From: Myxococcales bacterium
GTDB taxonomy: Bacteria; Myxococcota_A; UBA9160; JALSIO01
NCBI GenBank assembly: GCA_026989995.1
Contig: JALSIO010000127.1
Span: 1-5,320 of the forward strand
Direction of reading: 5' to 3'
Length of the DNA stretch: 5,320 nucleotides
Positions 1-5,320 of the stretch are shown in pieces. The position numbers were made by a program, and so were the translations under genes. The first letter of the stretch is position 1, and each line of letters starts with the position of its first letter. Under the pieces are notes generated by a model. It saw nothing but the letters and a program-made list of their open reading frames with translations. It was not told where the DNA came from and did not search any database.

Positions 1-531
1 TGGGCGGGGCGCCTGCTCCGGTACCTGGAGCGGGTGGTGGGCGACGCGGCCACCGCGGAGGAGCTGGTGCAGGAGGCGTTCCTCCGGGTCTACCGGGCCC
101 GGGAGCGCTACGAGCCCGGCGCCCGGTTCTCCACGTGGCTCTACACCATCGGCACCCGCCTGGCCCTGAACGAGCTTCGCCGGCCGGCACGCCGCACCCC
201 GCACCAGAGCACCGACGATCCGGGGGCACCGCCGCTGCCGGTGGCGGCGGACGAGGCGCCCCCCGATCGCGTGGCCGACGCCCGGCGGCTCGCCGGTCGC
301 GTGGAGGCGCACCTCGCGGAGCTGCCCGAGCGACAGCGGGCGGCACTGCTGCTCTCCGCGGTGGAGGGCCTTTCCTACGCGGAGGTGGCCGCGGCGCTCG
401 GAACCACGGAGAAGTCGGTGAAGGCCCTGGTCCACCGCGCGCGGGCTGCGCTCGCGGACCGGATGGCGGCCGCGAGGCCGGTCGCGGCCGGCGGCGGCCG
501 CGCCGGCCCCGCCACGGAGGAGGATCCATGA
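1..531 (+). CDS. ECF-type RNA polymerase sigma factor, 5' end missing
   Basis: An extracytoplasmic-function (group 4) sigma-70 factor that would direct RNA polymerase to a stress regulon. The reading frame is open from base 1, so the start lies outside the window; 176 residues are visible and perhaps 20-25 are missing compared with the usual family length. Region 2 fills about residues 1-60: the AEELVQEAFLRVY core-binding helix, then FSTWLYTIGTRLALNELRR, the -10 recognition segment. A Pro/Ala-rich linker (about 61-90) leads to region 4 (about 97-147), with ELPERQRAALLLSAVEGLSY followed by the helix-turn-helix AEVAAALGTTEKSVKALVHRAR. The C-terminal tail is short and Gly/Ala-rich. A GTG at base 34 is only an internal codon, since family-like sequence continues upstream of it. 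The stop overlaps the downstream anti-sigma start (ATGA), which implies co-transcription and coupling. The regulon and promoter cannot be seen here. Confidence 0.95.
   Translation, partial: WAGRLLRYLERVVGDAATAEELVQEAFLRVYRARERYEPGARFSTWLYTIGTRLALNELRRPARRTPHQSTDDPGAPPLPVAADEAPPDRVADARRLAGRVEAHLAELPERQRAALLLSAVEGLSYAEVAAALGTTEKSVKALVHRARAALADRMAAARPVAAGGGRAGPATEEDP
516..523 (+). promoter_or_regulatory. Strong Shine-Dalgarno for the anti-sigma gene
   Basis: GGAGGAGG lies inside the end of the sigma factor gene, 4 bases (from its last G) or 7 bases (from the first GGAGG) before the ATG at 528. It fixes the anti-sigma start inside a longer open frame that runs upstream antiparallel in sense to nothing known, and it suggests efficient translation of the sigma factor's inhibitor. 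Confidence 0.75.
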
Positions 532-1364
532 CGGGATCGAAGCGAGCTTCCGGACGCCCCACGGATGAGGAGCTCTCGGCCTGGCTCGACGGGGAGCTCG
601 AAGCCGGACGCCGGGAGCAGGTCGAGGCGGCACTCCGGGCCGATCCGGCGCTCCGCACCCGGGTCGAACAGCTCGCGCGGGTGAACGAGGCCCTCGCCGG
701 TGCACCCGTTCCGCCGGTGTCCCGCGAGCTCGTGGCGCGGATGCGGGCGCGCCTGCGAGAGGAGCAGCGGGCCGAGGCGGCGCGCCGGAGCCGCGGCGCA
801 GCCCCGCGTCGGCGTCGCACGGCCGGGCGGCGGATGGCCGGCGGGCTCGCCGCCGCCGCTGCGGCCGTCTTCGCCCTGGTGTGGCTCACCCGCCCCCCCG
901 TCGGGCCGGGGACGGGGGACCTCCCGAAGGAGACCCTCGCCGAGCGGGCTGTCGACGACCGCCACCCGGAGGCCGTGCCCGACGGGACCCTCGTCGCGGC
1001 CACACCCGGGGAGGCAACGCCGGAAGCGGCGCCGGACGAGACGGGTGCCCGGCCGGCCGCCCCCGAACGGACGACGGCCGAAGTGGCACCGGAGGAAGCG
1101 CACCCGGGAGCCGGGCCGGAGGATGCACTCCCCGGCGCCGCTCCCGAGGAGGCGGTCGCCGGGACCGCTCCGGGGGACAGCCTCGAGGAACTGGCCGAAC
1201 TCGAGCCGGATCGGCTCGTGGAGGCGCTCGAAGCGGAGGGCGTGAGCCCCGAGGAACTCGGAATCGCCCTCGAACTCGACACGCTGCAGGACCTGCCGGT
1301 GATCGAGCAGCTCGAGCTCCTCGAGCGGCTCGCGCGCCTCGAAGCGGAGGGCGGATGGAGCTGA
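528..1364 (+). CDS. Single-pass membrane anti-sigma factor without zinc ligands
   Basis: A 278-residue protein that probably holds the upstream ECF sigma factor inactive at the inner membrane. Residues 12-56 (DEELSAWLDGELEAGRREQV, then a second helix ending near NEAL) match the helical anti-sigma N-terminal fold, but the Hx3Cx2C zinc motif is absent and the protein has no cysteine, so it resembles the RseA-like or other zinc-free class. Residues 77-102 are rich in Arg, fitting the positive-inside rule. A membrane helix follows at about 103-121 (AGGLAAAAAAVFALVWL). The outer part is acidic, with 38 Asp/Glu against 9 Arg/Lys by hand count from residue 121. It consists of a 9-residue degenerate repeat (158-217) and a Leu/Glu-rich, probably helical end (219-278). 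The start is chosen by the strong ribosome site and the ATGA overlap with the sigma gene. The function is inferred from topology and position; the outer domain matches nothing I recognise. Confidence 0.85.
   Translation: MTGSKRASGRPTDEELSAWLDGELEAGRREQVEAALRADPALRTRVEQLARVNEALAGAPVPPVSRELVARMRARLREEQRAEAARRSRGAAPRRRRTAGRRMAGGLAAAAAAVFALVWLTRPPVGPGTGDLPKETLAERAVDDRHPEAVPDGTLVAATPGEATPEAAPDETGARPAAPERTTAEVAPEEAHPGAGPEDALPGAAPEEAVAGTAPGDSLEELAELEPDRLVEALEAEGVSPEELGIALELDTLQDLPVIEQLELLERLARLEAEGGWS
999..1178 (+). repeat. 27-base (9-residue) degenerate coding repeat in the anti-sigma gene
   Basis: About 6.5 units covering residues 158-217. The clearest three are VAPEEAHPG, AGPEDALPG and AAPEEAVAG (bases 1083-1163), followed by a partial TAPGD. 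Earlier units are ATPGEATPE, AAPDETGAR and a 10-residue unit, PAAPERTTAE. The consensus is about A-x-P-E-E-A-x-P-G. The units differ at many DNA positions, so this is an old or selected repeat rather than a recent slippage product. It probably forms an extended acidic Pro/Ala stalk outside the membrane. Confidence 0.75.
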
Positions 1365-1368
1365 TCCG

Positions 1369-2112
1369 ATGAGGGGACGGTCCACCGCAGGGGGGCTCCC
1401 GGGTCGGTGGGGCCGGGCCGCGCGCCGGTTCGCGGCGGTGGTGGCGTTCGGGCTCGTGGTGCTCGGGGCGGGGGCACCGGCCGCCGGCGAGTCCGCCCCG
1501 GGCCGAGAGCCGGACTCGCCGCTGCAGCGCGCCGAGCGGTTCCTGGACTCGCTCTCGCCGGGGCACCCGCTGCGCCGTGCGCTCGCGGCCCTGCCGCCGC
1601 CCGCACGCCAGCGGGCCGCCCGGGCCCTCTCCGAGCTCCCGGAAGCCCGGCTGCGGGAGCTCGAGGAGCGGTTTGCCCGCCTGCGGCCGGCGAAGCGTCG
1701 CCAGATCCTGCGACGCCTGGTGGAGGCCGGTCAGCGCCTGGACGGCGGACCCGAGGGCCTGGCCCCGCGCGATCGGCGGGCCGTGCGGGAGCACCTGCGG
1801 GATCTCGGGCCCGGCGAGCGGCGTGAGTTCGTGCGCCGCATGCGCGAGCTCGCTCCGGCCGAGCGGAGGCGGGTGCTGCGGCGCCTGCGGATGCTCGAGC
1901 GGCTTCCGCCGGAGGATCGGGAGCAGCTGCGCGATCGGCTCTTCGAGCTGCGGGCGCTGCCGGAAGGGGAGCGTCGGCGTCTCGAGCGGAACGCCCGGCG
2001 GTGGCGGGAGCTTCCGGCCGAGGAGCGGGGGCGGCTGCGCGAGCTCTGGCGCCGCTTTCGCAGGCTCCCGCCCGAGGAGCAGCGGCGACTTCTCGAGCGG
2101 CTGCCCGACTAG
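1369..2112 (+). CDS. Secreted Arg-rich helical repeat protein, DUF3106-like
   Basis: A 247-residue protein of unknown function. A basic N-terminus (1-20), a hydrophobic core (about 21-34, AAVVAFGLVVLGAGA) and Ala-x-Ala sites near residues 34-39 form a signal peptide; no lipobox cysteine is present. The rest is a chain of short amphipathic helices, each opened by LPPEER- or LAPAER-type turns, resembling the DUF3106 family. Units are about 15 residues long in the first part (for example 132-146 and 147-161) and exactly 18 residues in four consecutive units at 162-233. By hand count the part after residue 40 has 56 Arg, 1 Lys and 37 acidic residues, so it is strongly basic. The start is 4 bases after the anti-sigma stop, with GGAG at 1357-1360. 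Its place in the operon suggests it is a target, modulator or effector of the sigma response; a Spy-like role at the envelope is only a guess. Confidence 0.8.
   Translation: MRGRSTAGGLPGRWGRAARRFAAVVAFGLVVLGAGAPAAGESAPGREPDSPLQRAERFLDSLSPGHPLRRALAALPPPARQRAARALSELPEARLRELEERFARLRPAKRRQILRRLVEAGQRLDGGPEGLAPRDRRAVREHLRDLGPGERREFVRRMRELAPAERRRVLRRLRMLERLPPEDREQLRDRLFELRALPEGERRRLERNARRWRELPAEERGRLRELWRRFRRLPPEEQRRLLERLPD
1852..2067 (+). repeat. Four consecutive 54-base (18-residue) coding repeats
   Basis: Residues 162-179, 180-197, 198-215 and 216-233 of the DUF3106-like protein are exact 18-residue units. They begin APAERRR, PPEDREQ, PEGERRR and PAEERGR and each ends in a Leu preceded by Arg, Ala or Glu. 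A shortened unit, PPEEQRRLLERLPD, closes the protein (2068-2109). The pattern is Pro-x-Glu-x-Arg, then Leu-Arg pairs with helical spacing. Confidence 0.8.
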
Positions 2113-3644
2113 CCCGGTGGCTCGGCTCCCGACCGGCTCCCCACCGGCTCCCCGCCGGCCCGCGTGCCCGCGCGGGCGGCGAGCTCCCGGAGGGAATGGA
2201 TGCCGCGGGCGTAGTGGTGCACGCGGAATCCAGCCTCGCGCATGAGCTCGGCGAGGTGGGCGCTCTTCAGCCCGAACTCGCAGTAGAGCACGTAGCGCTG
2301 GCTGCGGTCGAAGGACGGCCAGGCGCGCAGGGCCTGGCCGAACTCGAGGTGGAGCGCACCGGGCCAGTGCCAGCTGCGGTAGGCGCGCAGGTCGCGCAGG
2401 TCGAGCACCGTGGCCTCCGGAGGGATCTCCTGCACCTCGAGCTCCGGGATCCCGATCGCCTCGGGCTCGAGGCTGCGCAGATCGAGGACCTCTCGCGCTT
2501 CGAGTGCGGTGCGGAGCACCGCCGGGTCGATGCGCTCCTCCTGGCGCAGGATCGCGTCGAGCCGGGAGGTGGTCGCCGGCCGGCGCGGTACGAGCCCACA
2601 GTACTCCCCCACCGCCGCCGAGAGGTCGAAGGTCCCGATGGCACGGGCTTCGGCCAGGATCTCGTCCTTGTTCGAGCCTGCGAGCGGCTGGAGGACGGGC
2701 AGCTCGGTGGCCTGTCGGATCACCGCCAGATTGCGGAGGGTCTGCGAGGAGACCTGCCCCACGCTCTCGCCGGTCACGATGGCCAGCGCCCCGGACTCAC
2801 GGGCGACGGTCTCCGCGGCCCGAAGCATCATCCGCTTCAGGTGGACCTGCCAGAATCGGCGTTCGGTGGCGCGGCAGATCTCCTCGCCCACGGGGCCGAA
2901 TTCGATGGCGTGGAGCCTCGGGCGGGTTCCGTAGCACCAGCGCCGGGCGAGCTCGACCATCACCCGGAGCGCGCCGAGCCGGTGGCTCACGCCGCCCAGG
3001 TTGCAGAAGACGAAGTCCTCGGCGACACCGCGACGCAGCATGCGCCAGGCCGCCACGGCGGAATCGAAGCCGCCGGAGCACAGCGCCACGGCCCGCCCCT
3101 CGGTGCCGAGCGGGAGACCTCCCGGCCCCGGTACCGCCTCGGTGAAGAAATGGGCGCGCCCGCCGAAGAGCTCGACCCGGACGGTCACCTCCGGATCTTC
3201 GAGGTCCACGCCGGCGGAGCGCGGCCGGAGTGCGGCTCCGAGCTGCTTCTCGATCTCCGCGGGGCGGAGCGGTGCCTCGTGGCGGTCGCCGACGCGCCTC
3301 GCGCGCACCGCGAAGCGATGCCCCGCGACCCGATCCGCGAAGAGCTCCACGCCGGCCTGCACCACCTGTTCCACGCTCTCGGCCGGCCGCGGCTCCACCG
3401 CCGAGACGGATTGCACCCCGAAAAGCCGGGCGAGGACCGGAATCGCCTCGGCACCATCGACCTCGGCGAGCAGGCGGTTGCGGGTGACGCGGATCCGGTG
3501 CCCGATCCCCTCCGACACCAGTGCGTCGTGGGCGTTCGTCTGCAGGCGGTCCACGAAGCGCCGGCGCGTTGCATCGGCCTTGGTGCTCACCTCGCCCGAG
3601 AGGCGCAGGAGCACCAGGCTCCGGCCCCGGGAGGCGCCGCTCAC
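2109..3644 (-). CDS. thiI: tRNA 4-thiouridine synthetase ThiI with rhodanese domain
   Basis: A 511-residue sulfurtransferase that adenylates U8 of tRNA and inserts sulfur carried as a persulfide, giving 4-thiouridine; ThiI can also supply sulfur for the thiamine thiazole. An N-terminal ferredoxin-like plus THUMP region (about 10-170) is followed by the PP-loop ATP site SGGFDS (190-195). Conserved segments KRMMLRAAETVA (270-281) and VTGESVGQVSSQTL (290-303) follow. EYCGLVPRRP places Cys349 at the E. coli Cys344 position. The rhodanese domain (about 400-485) has YCEFGLKS, with Cys455 matching E. coli Cys456. Both catalytic cysteines are therefore present. The GTG start at 3644 is chosen because it overlaps the aminotransferase stop as GTGA and the family's LVLLRLSGEVSTK start follows directly; no clear Shine-Dalgarno is seen, so translation is probably coupled. 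Upstream codons in the same frame are shadow of the aminotransferase. The C-terminus past about residue 490 is a Gly/Pro/Arg tail encoded by a short DNA repeat. Confidence 0.95.
   Translation of the reverse strand: MSGASRGRSLVLLRLSGEVSTKADATRRRFVDRLQTNAHDALVSEGIGHRIRVTRNRLLAEVDGAEAIPVLARLFGVQSVSAVEPRPAESVEQVVQAGVELFADRVAGHRFAVRARRVGDRHEAPLRPAEIEKQLGAALRPRSAGVDLEDPEVTVRVELFGGRAHFFTEAVPGPGGLPLGTEGRAVALCSGGFDSAVAAWRMLRRGVAEDFVFCNLGGVSHRLGALRVMVELARRWCYGTRPRLHAIEFGPVGEEICRATERRFWQVHLKRMMLRAAETVARESGALAIVTGESVGQVSSQTLRNLAVIRQATELPVLQPLAGSNKDEILAEARAIGTFDLSAAVGEYCGLVPRRPATTSRLDAILRQEERIDPAVLRTALEAREVLDLRSLEPEAIGIPELEVQEIPPEATVLDLRDLRAYRSWHWPGALHLEFGQALRAWPSFDRSQRYVLYCEFGLKSAHLAELMREAGFRVHHYARGIHSLRELAARAGTRAGGEPVGSRSGAEPPG
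2114..2147. terminator. Possible hairpin at the convergent operon junction
   Basis: CCGGTGG (2114-2120) and CCACCGG (2141-2147) form a perfect 7-base inverted repeat with a 20-base loop, just past the stop of the DUF3106-like gene and inside the end of thiI. No T-tract follows on either strand, so an intrinsic terminator is not shown. It may only reflect the GC-rich tandem repeat. If it acts at all, it could slow polymerase at the end of the sigma operon. Confidence 0.2.
2124..2156. repeat. Three tandem 11-base repeats at the 3' end of thiI
   Basis: On the plus strand the units are GGCTCCCGACC, GGCTCCCCACC and GGCTCCCCGCC, differing at two positions. The unit is not a multiple of three, so each copy is read in a different frame and encodes different residues within the ThiI tail (about 497-507). 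This looks like local slippage in a tolerant C-terminal extension. Confidence 0.7.
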
Positions 3645-4849
3645 CCGGCCCCGGAAGCCGCGGCCGTCTGCGCGGCGAGGTCGAGCACCCGGTCGACCGC
3701 ATCGAAAAGCTCGTCTTCCGGAATGTTCAGGGCGGGGAAGAGTCGGAGCACCCGGCCGGCGGTGAGGTTGACGAGCACCCCGCGTTCGATCGCGCGCAGC
3801 GGGAGCTCCGGGGCGCCGCGGCCATCGGTGAGCTCGAGGCCGAGGAGGAGCCCCCGCCCGCGAACCTCTCGCACCACTCCGGGGTGCTCGCCGGCGAAGC
3901 GTTGGAGGCGCTCGAGAAGCCGCTCCCCGAGCTCCCGCGCGCGGGCCACGAGGCCCTCCGCGTCGAGGACGTCGAGCACGGCGAGCGCGGCCGCGCAGCC
4001 CAGGGGAGCCCCGGCGTAGGTCCCGCCGTGGTCGCCCGGCTCGACGGTGGACGCGACGGCCTCGGTGCACAGGAAGGCCGCGATGGGGAAGCCTCCCCCG
4101 AGTCCCTTGCCGAGGGTGAGGATGTCGGGCACGACGCCCTCGTCCTCGACTGCGAGGAAGCTTCCGGTGCGGCCCACGCCGGTCTGGATCTCGTCGAGGA
4201 TGAGCAGGGCCCCGCTCCGGTCGCAGAGCTTTCGGAGTCCGGCGAGATAGCCGGGAGGGGCCGGCCGCACGCCCCCTTCGCCCTGGATCGGCTCCACCAC
4301 CACGGCCGCCACCTCGTCGTCCACCACCGCCTCGGCCGCCTCGAGGGAGCCGAAGGGGACGATCACCGGCTCGGGCAGGAGCGCACGGTACGGGGCCCGG
4401 TGCCTCTCCTGGCCGATGAGGCCGAGCGCGCCGAGCGTCCGGCCGTGAAAGGATCCCTCCGTGGAGACGAACACGCGGCGGCCGGTGGCGCGGTGGGCGA
4501 GCTTGATGGCCCCCTCCATCGCCTCCGCCCCGGAGTTCACGAAAAACGAACGGCTGAGCTCGACCGGTGGCCGCCGCCCGAGACGCTCGGCGAGGTCGAG
4601 CTGGGGCAGCGTGTACCACGCGTTGGTGGTCTGCATGAGCTGGCCGGCCTGGCGGCAGATCGCCTCCACGAGGCGCGGGTGGCAGTGGCCGATGGAGGTC
4701 ACCCCCCAGCCGGCCGTCAGGTCGATGTACTCGCGGCCGGCCACGTCGCGCACCCGCGACCCTGCGCCGCTCACCAGCGCCACGGGAAGGCGCCGCACGG
4801 TGGGCAGGAAGAAGCGCGCCTCGCGGGCGCGGATCTCGTCCAGCGTCAT
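3641..4849 (-). CDS. argD: Class III PLP aminotransferase, acetylornithine aminotransferase type
   Basis: A 402-residue fold-type I, class III aminotransferase, a normal length for ArgD, which converts N-acetylglutamate semialdehyde to N-acetylornithine (and often N-succinyl-diaminopimelate precursors) with glutamate as donor. Visible motifs in order: RLPVALVSGAGSRVRD and IDLTAGWGVTSIGHCHP at the N-terminus (20-58); NSGAEA (105-110) for PLP phosphate binding; SFHGRT (133-138); EPIQGEGG (186-193); LDEIQTGVGRTG (218-229) with the PLP-ring Asp219; the Schiff-base lysine K248 in LTLGKGLGGGFP; HGGTYAGAPLG (274-284); and a likely substrate-carboxylate Arg369 in LRLFPALNI. The ATG at 4849 is chosen because GGAG lies 7 bases upstream and the family N-terminus follows; the frame stays open beyond it only as the antisense of folB. 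Ornithine, GABA or other omega-aminotransferase specificity cannot be excluded from motifs. It is first in an operon with thiI, with a 4-base GTGA overlap. Confidence 0.85.
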   Translation of the reverse strand: MTLDEIRAREARFFLPTVRRLPVALVSGAGSRVRDVAGREYIDLTAGWGVTSIGHCHPRLVEAICRQAGQLMQTTNAWYTLPQLDLAERLGRRPPVELSRSFFVNSGAEAMEGAIKLAHRATGRRVFVSTEGSFHGRTLGALGLIGQERHRAPYRALLPEPVIVPFGSLEAAEAVVDDEVAAVVVEPIQGEGGVRPAPPGYLAGLRKLCDRSGALLILDEIQTGVGRTGSFLAVEDEGVVPDILTLGKGLGGGFPIAAFLCTEAVASTVEPGDHGGTYAGAPLGCAAALAVLDVLDAEGLVARARELGERLLERLQRFAGEHPGVVREVRGRGLLLGLELTDGRGAPELPLRAIERGVLVNLTAGRVLRLFPALNIPEDELFDAVDRVLDLAAQTAAASGAG

Positions 4850-4856
4850 GGGGGGT

Positions 4857-4860
4857 CTCC
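4857..4860 (-). promoter_or_regulatory. Shine-Dalgarno of the argD-like gene
   Basis: GGAG on the minus strand, 7 bases before the ATG ending at 4847. It decides this start over the longer open frame that continues upstream across folB. Confidence 0.65.
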
Positions 4861-4930
4861 GCGGTCGGGAGGGTCGTCCGAGGATCTGCTCCTCCCGGGG
4901 CCGCGAGCTTAGCCCTCCCCCCCGGAGCGC

Positions 4931-4936
4931 TACAGT
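4931..4936 (+). promoter_or_regulatory. Candidate -10 box of folB, possibly leaderless transcript
   Basis: TACAGT matches TATAAT at four of six positions, including the first two and the last. With the usual 6-7 base spacing, transcription would begin at or next to the GTG at 4943. No Shine-Dalgarno is close: the nearest GGAG (4924-4927) is 15 bases away and would lie upstream of that start site. A weak -35 candidate, TTAGCC (4909-4914), is 16 bases upstream. It stands out as an AT-containing box in a GC-rich gap. Confidence 0.4.
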
Positions 4937-4942
4937 CGCGGG

Positions 4943-5320
4943 GTGGCAGACGTCATCCTGCTCGAGGGCATCCAGGTGCCGGCGGCGCTCGGCGTGACCG
5001 CCGCGGAGCGCCGCATGCGCCGCCCGGTGACACTCGACATCGAGGTCGAGCGCGACCTCGGGCCGGCGGGGCGGAGCGACCGGATCCAGCAGACCATCCA
5101 CTACCAGCGCATCTACGAGGTGGTGGAGGACGTGGCCGCCTCCCACGAGCACCGCCTGGTCGAGGCGCTCGGCGAGCGCATCGCCGAGGCCATCCTGGGG
5201 AAGTTCGACGCAGACGCGGTGACCGTGACCGTCCGCAAGCCGCGTCCCATCTCCGGCGTCCTCGAGTACGCCGGGGTTCGGATCACCCGGCGCCGGGAGC
5301 ACGCCTCGCCCCCCGCGGGG
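4943..5320 (+). CDS. folB: Dihydroneopterin aldolase FolB, 3' end cut by window
   Basis: Converts 7,8-dihydroneopterin to 6-hydroxymethyl-7,8-dihydropterin and glycolaldehyde in cytoplasmic folate synthesis. The 126 visible codons have no stop, but FolB proteins are about 120 residues, so only a few residues are likely missing. The sequence starts VADVILLEGIQVPAALGV, typical of the family N-terminus. Glu22 (in VTAAERR), Tyr54 (in TIHYQRIYE), Glu74 (in HRLVEALGER) and Lys99 (in VRKPRPISG) fall at or within one residue of the positions reported for the S. aureus enzyme (Glu22, Tyr54, Glu74, Lys100), which supports both function and start. The start is GTG; no other start upstream keeps the family N-terminus. 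The tail after ITRRR is poorly conserved and Pro-rich. No other folate gene is visible, but the downstream side is cut off, where folK often lies in other genomes. Confidence 0.93.
   Translation, partial: MADVILLEGIQVPAALGVTAAERRMRRPVTLDIEVERDLGPAGRSDRIQQTIHYQRIYEVVEDVAASHEHRLVEALGERIAEAILGKFDADAVTVTVRKPRPISGVLEYAGVRITRRREHASPPAG

Larger units (their letters stand above)
4850..4942. promoter_or_regulatory. Divergent intergenic region between argD-like gene and folB
   Basis: These 93 bases separate the two divergent start codons and are the only non-coding gap of note in the window. Promoters for both directions should lie here. On the minus strand a GGAG ribosome site precedes the aminotransferase ATG. 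On the plus strand a TACAGT box precedes folB. I see no convincing -10/-35 pair for the minus direction and no clear operator palindrome such as an ARG box. Confidence 0.6.

Noticed and set aside
541..600. A zinc-binding anti-sigma (ZAS) domain
   Set aside because: The helical pattern is similar, but the Hx3Cx2C ligands are absent and the whole protein has no cysteine.
375..1385. A 336-codon minus-strand open frame opposite the sigma/anti-sigma genes
   Set aside because: The sense-strand proteins have clear domain structure, membrane topology and overlapping starts. The antisense translation has none of these.
2166..2177. The palindrome GCCCGCGCGGGC as an operator or terminator
   Set aside because: It lies within thiI coding sequence, has no loop or T-tract, and such palindromes are expected by chance at this GC content.
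2001..4019. A 672-codon open frame on the plus strand running across thiI
   Set aside because: It is antisense to a complete ThiI with all catalytic motifs. Its composition (Gly/His/Asp/Arg-rich) shows no domain. Such frames arise because GC-biased third positions remove stops from other frames.
3645..4619. An N-terminal extension of thiI upstream of the GTG at 3644
   Set aside because: The extra 325 codons are the out-of-frame reading of the aminotransferase gene, Arg/Gly-rich with no domain, and the ThiI family N-terminus starts right after the GTG.
3521..4912. A 463-codon open frame on the plus strand across the aminotransferase gene
   Set aside because: It mirrors the codons of a well-supported class III aminotransferase and has no recognisable motif; it is a shadow.
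4850..5302. An N-terminal extension of the aminotransferase across folB
   Set aside because: It is antisense to folB, whose catalytic residues are all present, and a good ribosome site precedes the ATG at 4849.

Overview
The window is about 5.3 kb of very GC-rich, densely coding DNA. Third codon positions are almost all G or C, and arginine strongly replaces lysine in the proteins. The gene set (an ECF sigma factor with a membrane anti-sigma factor, a secreted arginine-rich DUF3106-like protein, and a ThiI with a C-terminal rhodanese domain) suggests a high-GC Gram-negative bacterium, such as a proteobacterium or deltaproteobacterial relative. Nothing here fixes the phylum. I see no mobile elements, CRISPR arrays, tRNAs or rRNAs.

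Left part, plus strand (1-2112): a compact three-gene operon. The 3' part of an ECF sigma factor gene overlaps an anti-sigma factor gene by ATGA, and four bases later comes a gene for a secreted helical repeat protein resembling DUF3106. The anti-sigma factor has a cytoplasmic sigma-binding region without zinc ligands, one membrane helix, and an acidic extracytoplasmic part made of a 9-residue repeat and a Leu/Glu-rich C-terminal segment. The third protein is strongly basic and is predicted to be in the same compartment. This module is the least characterised part of the window.

Middle, minus strand (4849 down to 2109): a two-gene operon. A class III PLP aminotransferase of the acetylornithine aminotransferase type (argD-like) comes first and overlaps thiI by GTGA. 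ThiI is complete, with THUMP, PP-loop and rhodanese parts and both catalytic cysteines. The thiI stop codon shares a CTAG palindrome with the stop of the convergent DUF3106-like gene, so the two operons meet with a 4-base overlap and no spacer.

Right part, plus strand (4943-5320): folB, dihydroneopterin aldolase of folate synthesis, cut by the window end. It diverges from the aminotransferase gene across a 93-base gap holding the only visible candidate promoter, a TACAGT box placed so that the folB transcript might be leaderless. The three transcription units look functionally independent: envelope stress signalling, amino-acid metabolism with tRNA thiolation, and folate synthesis.
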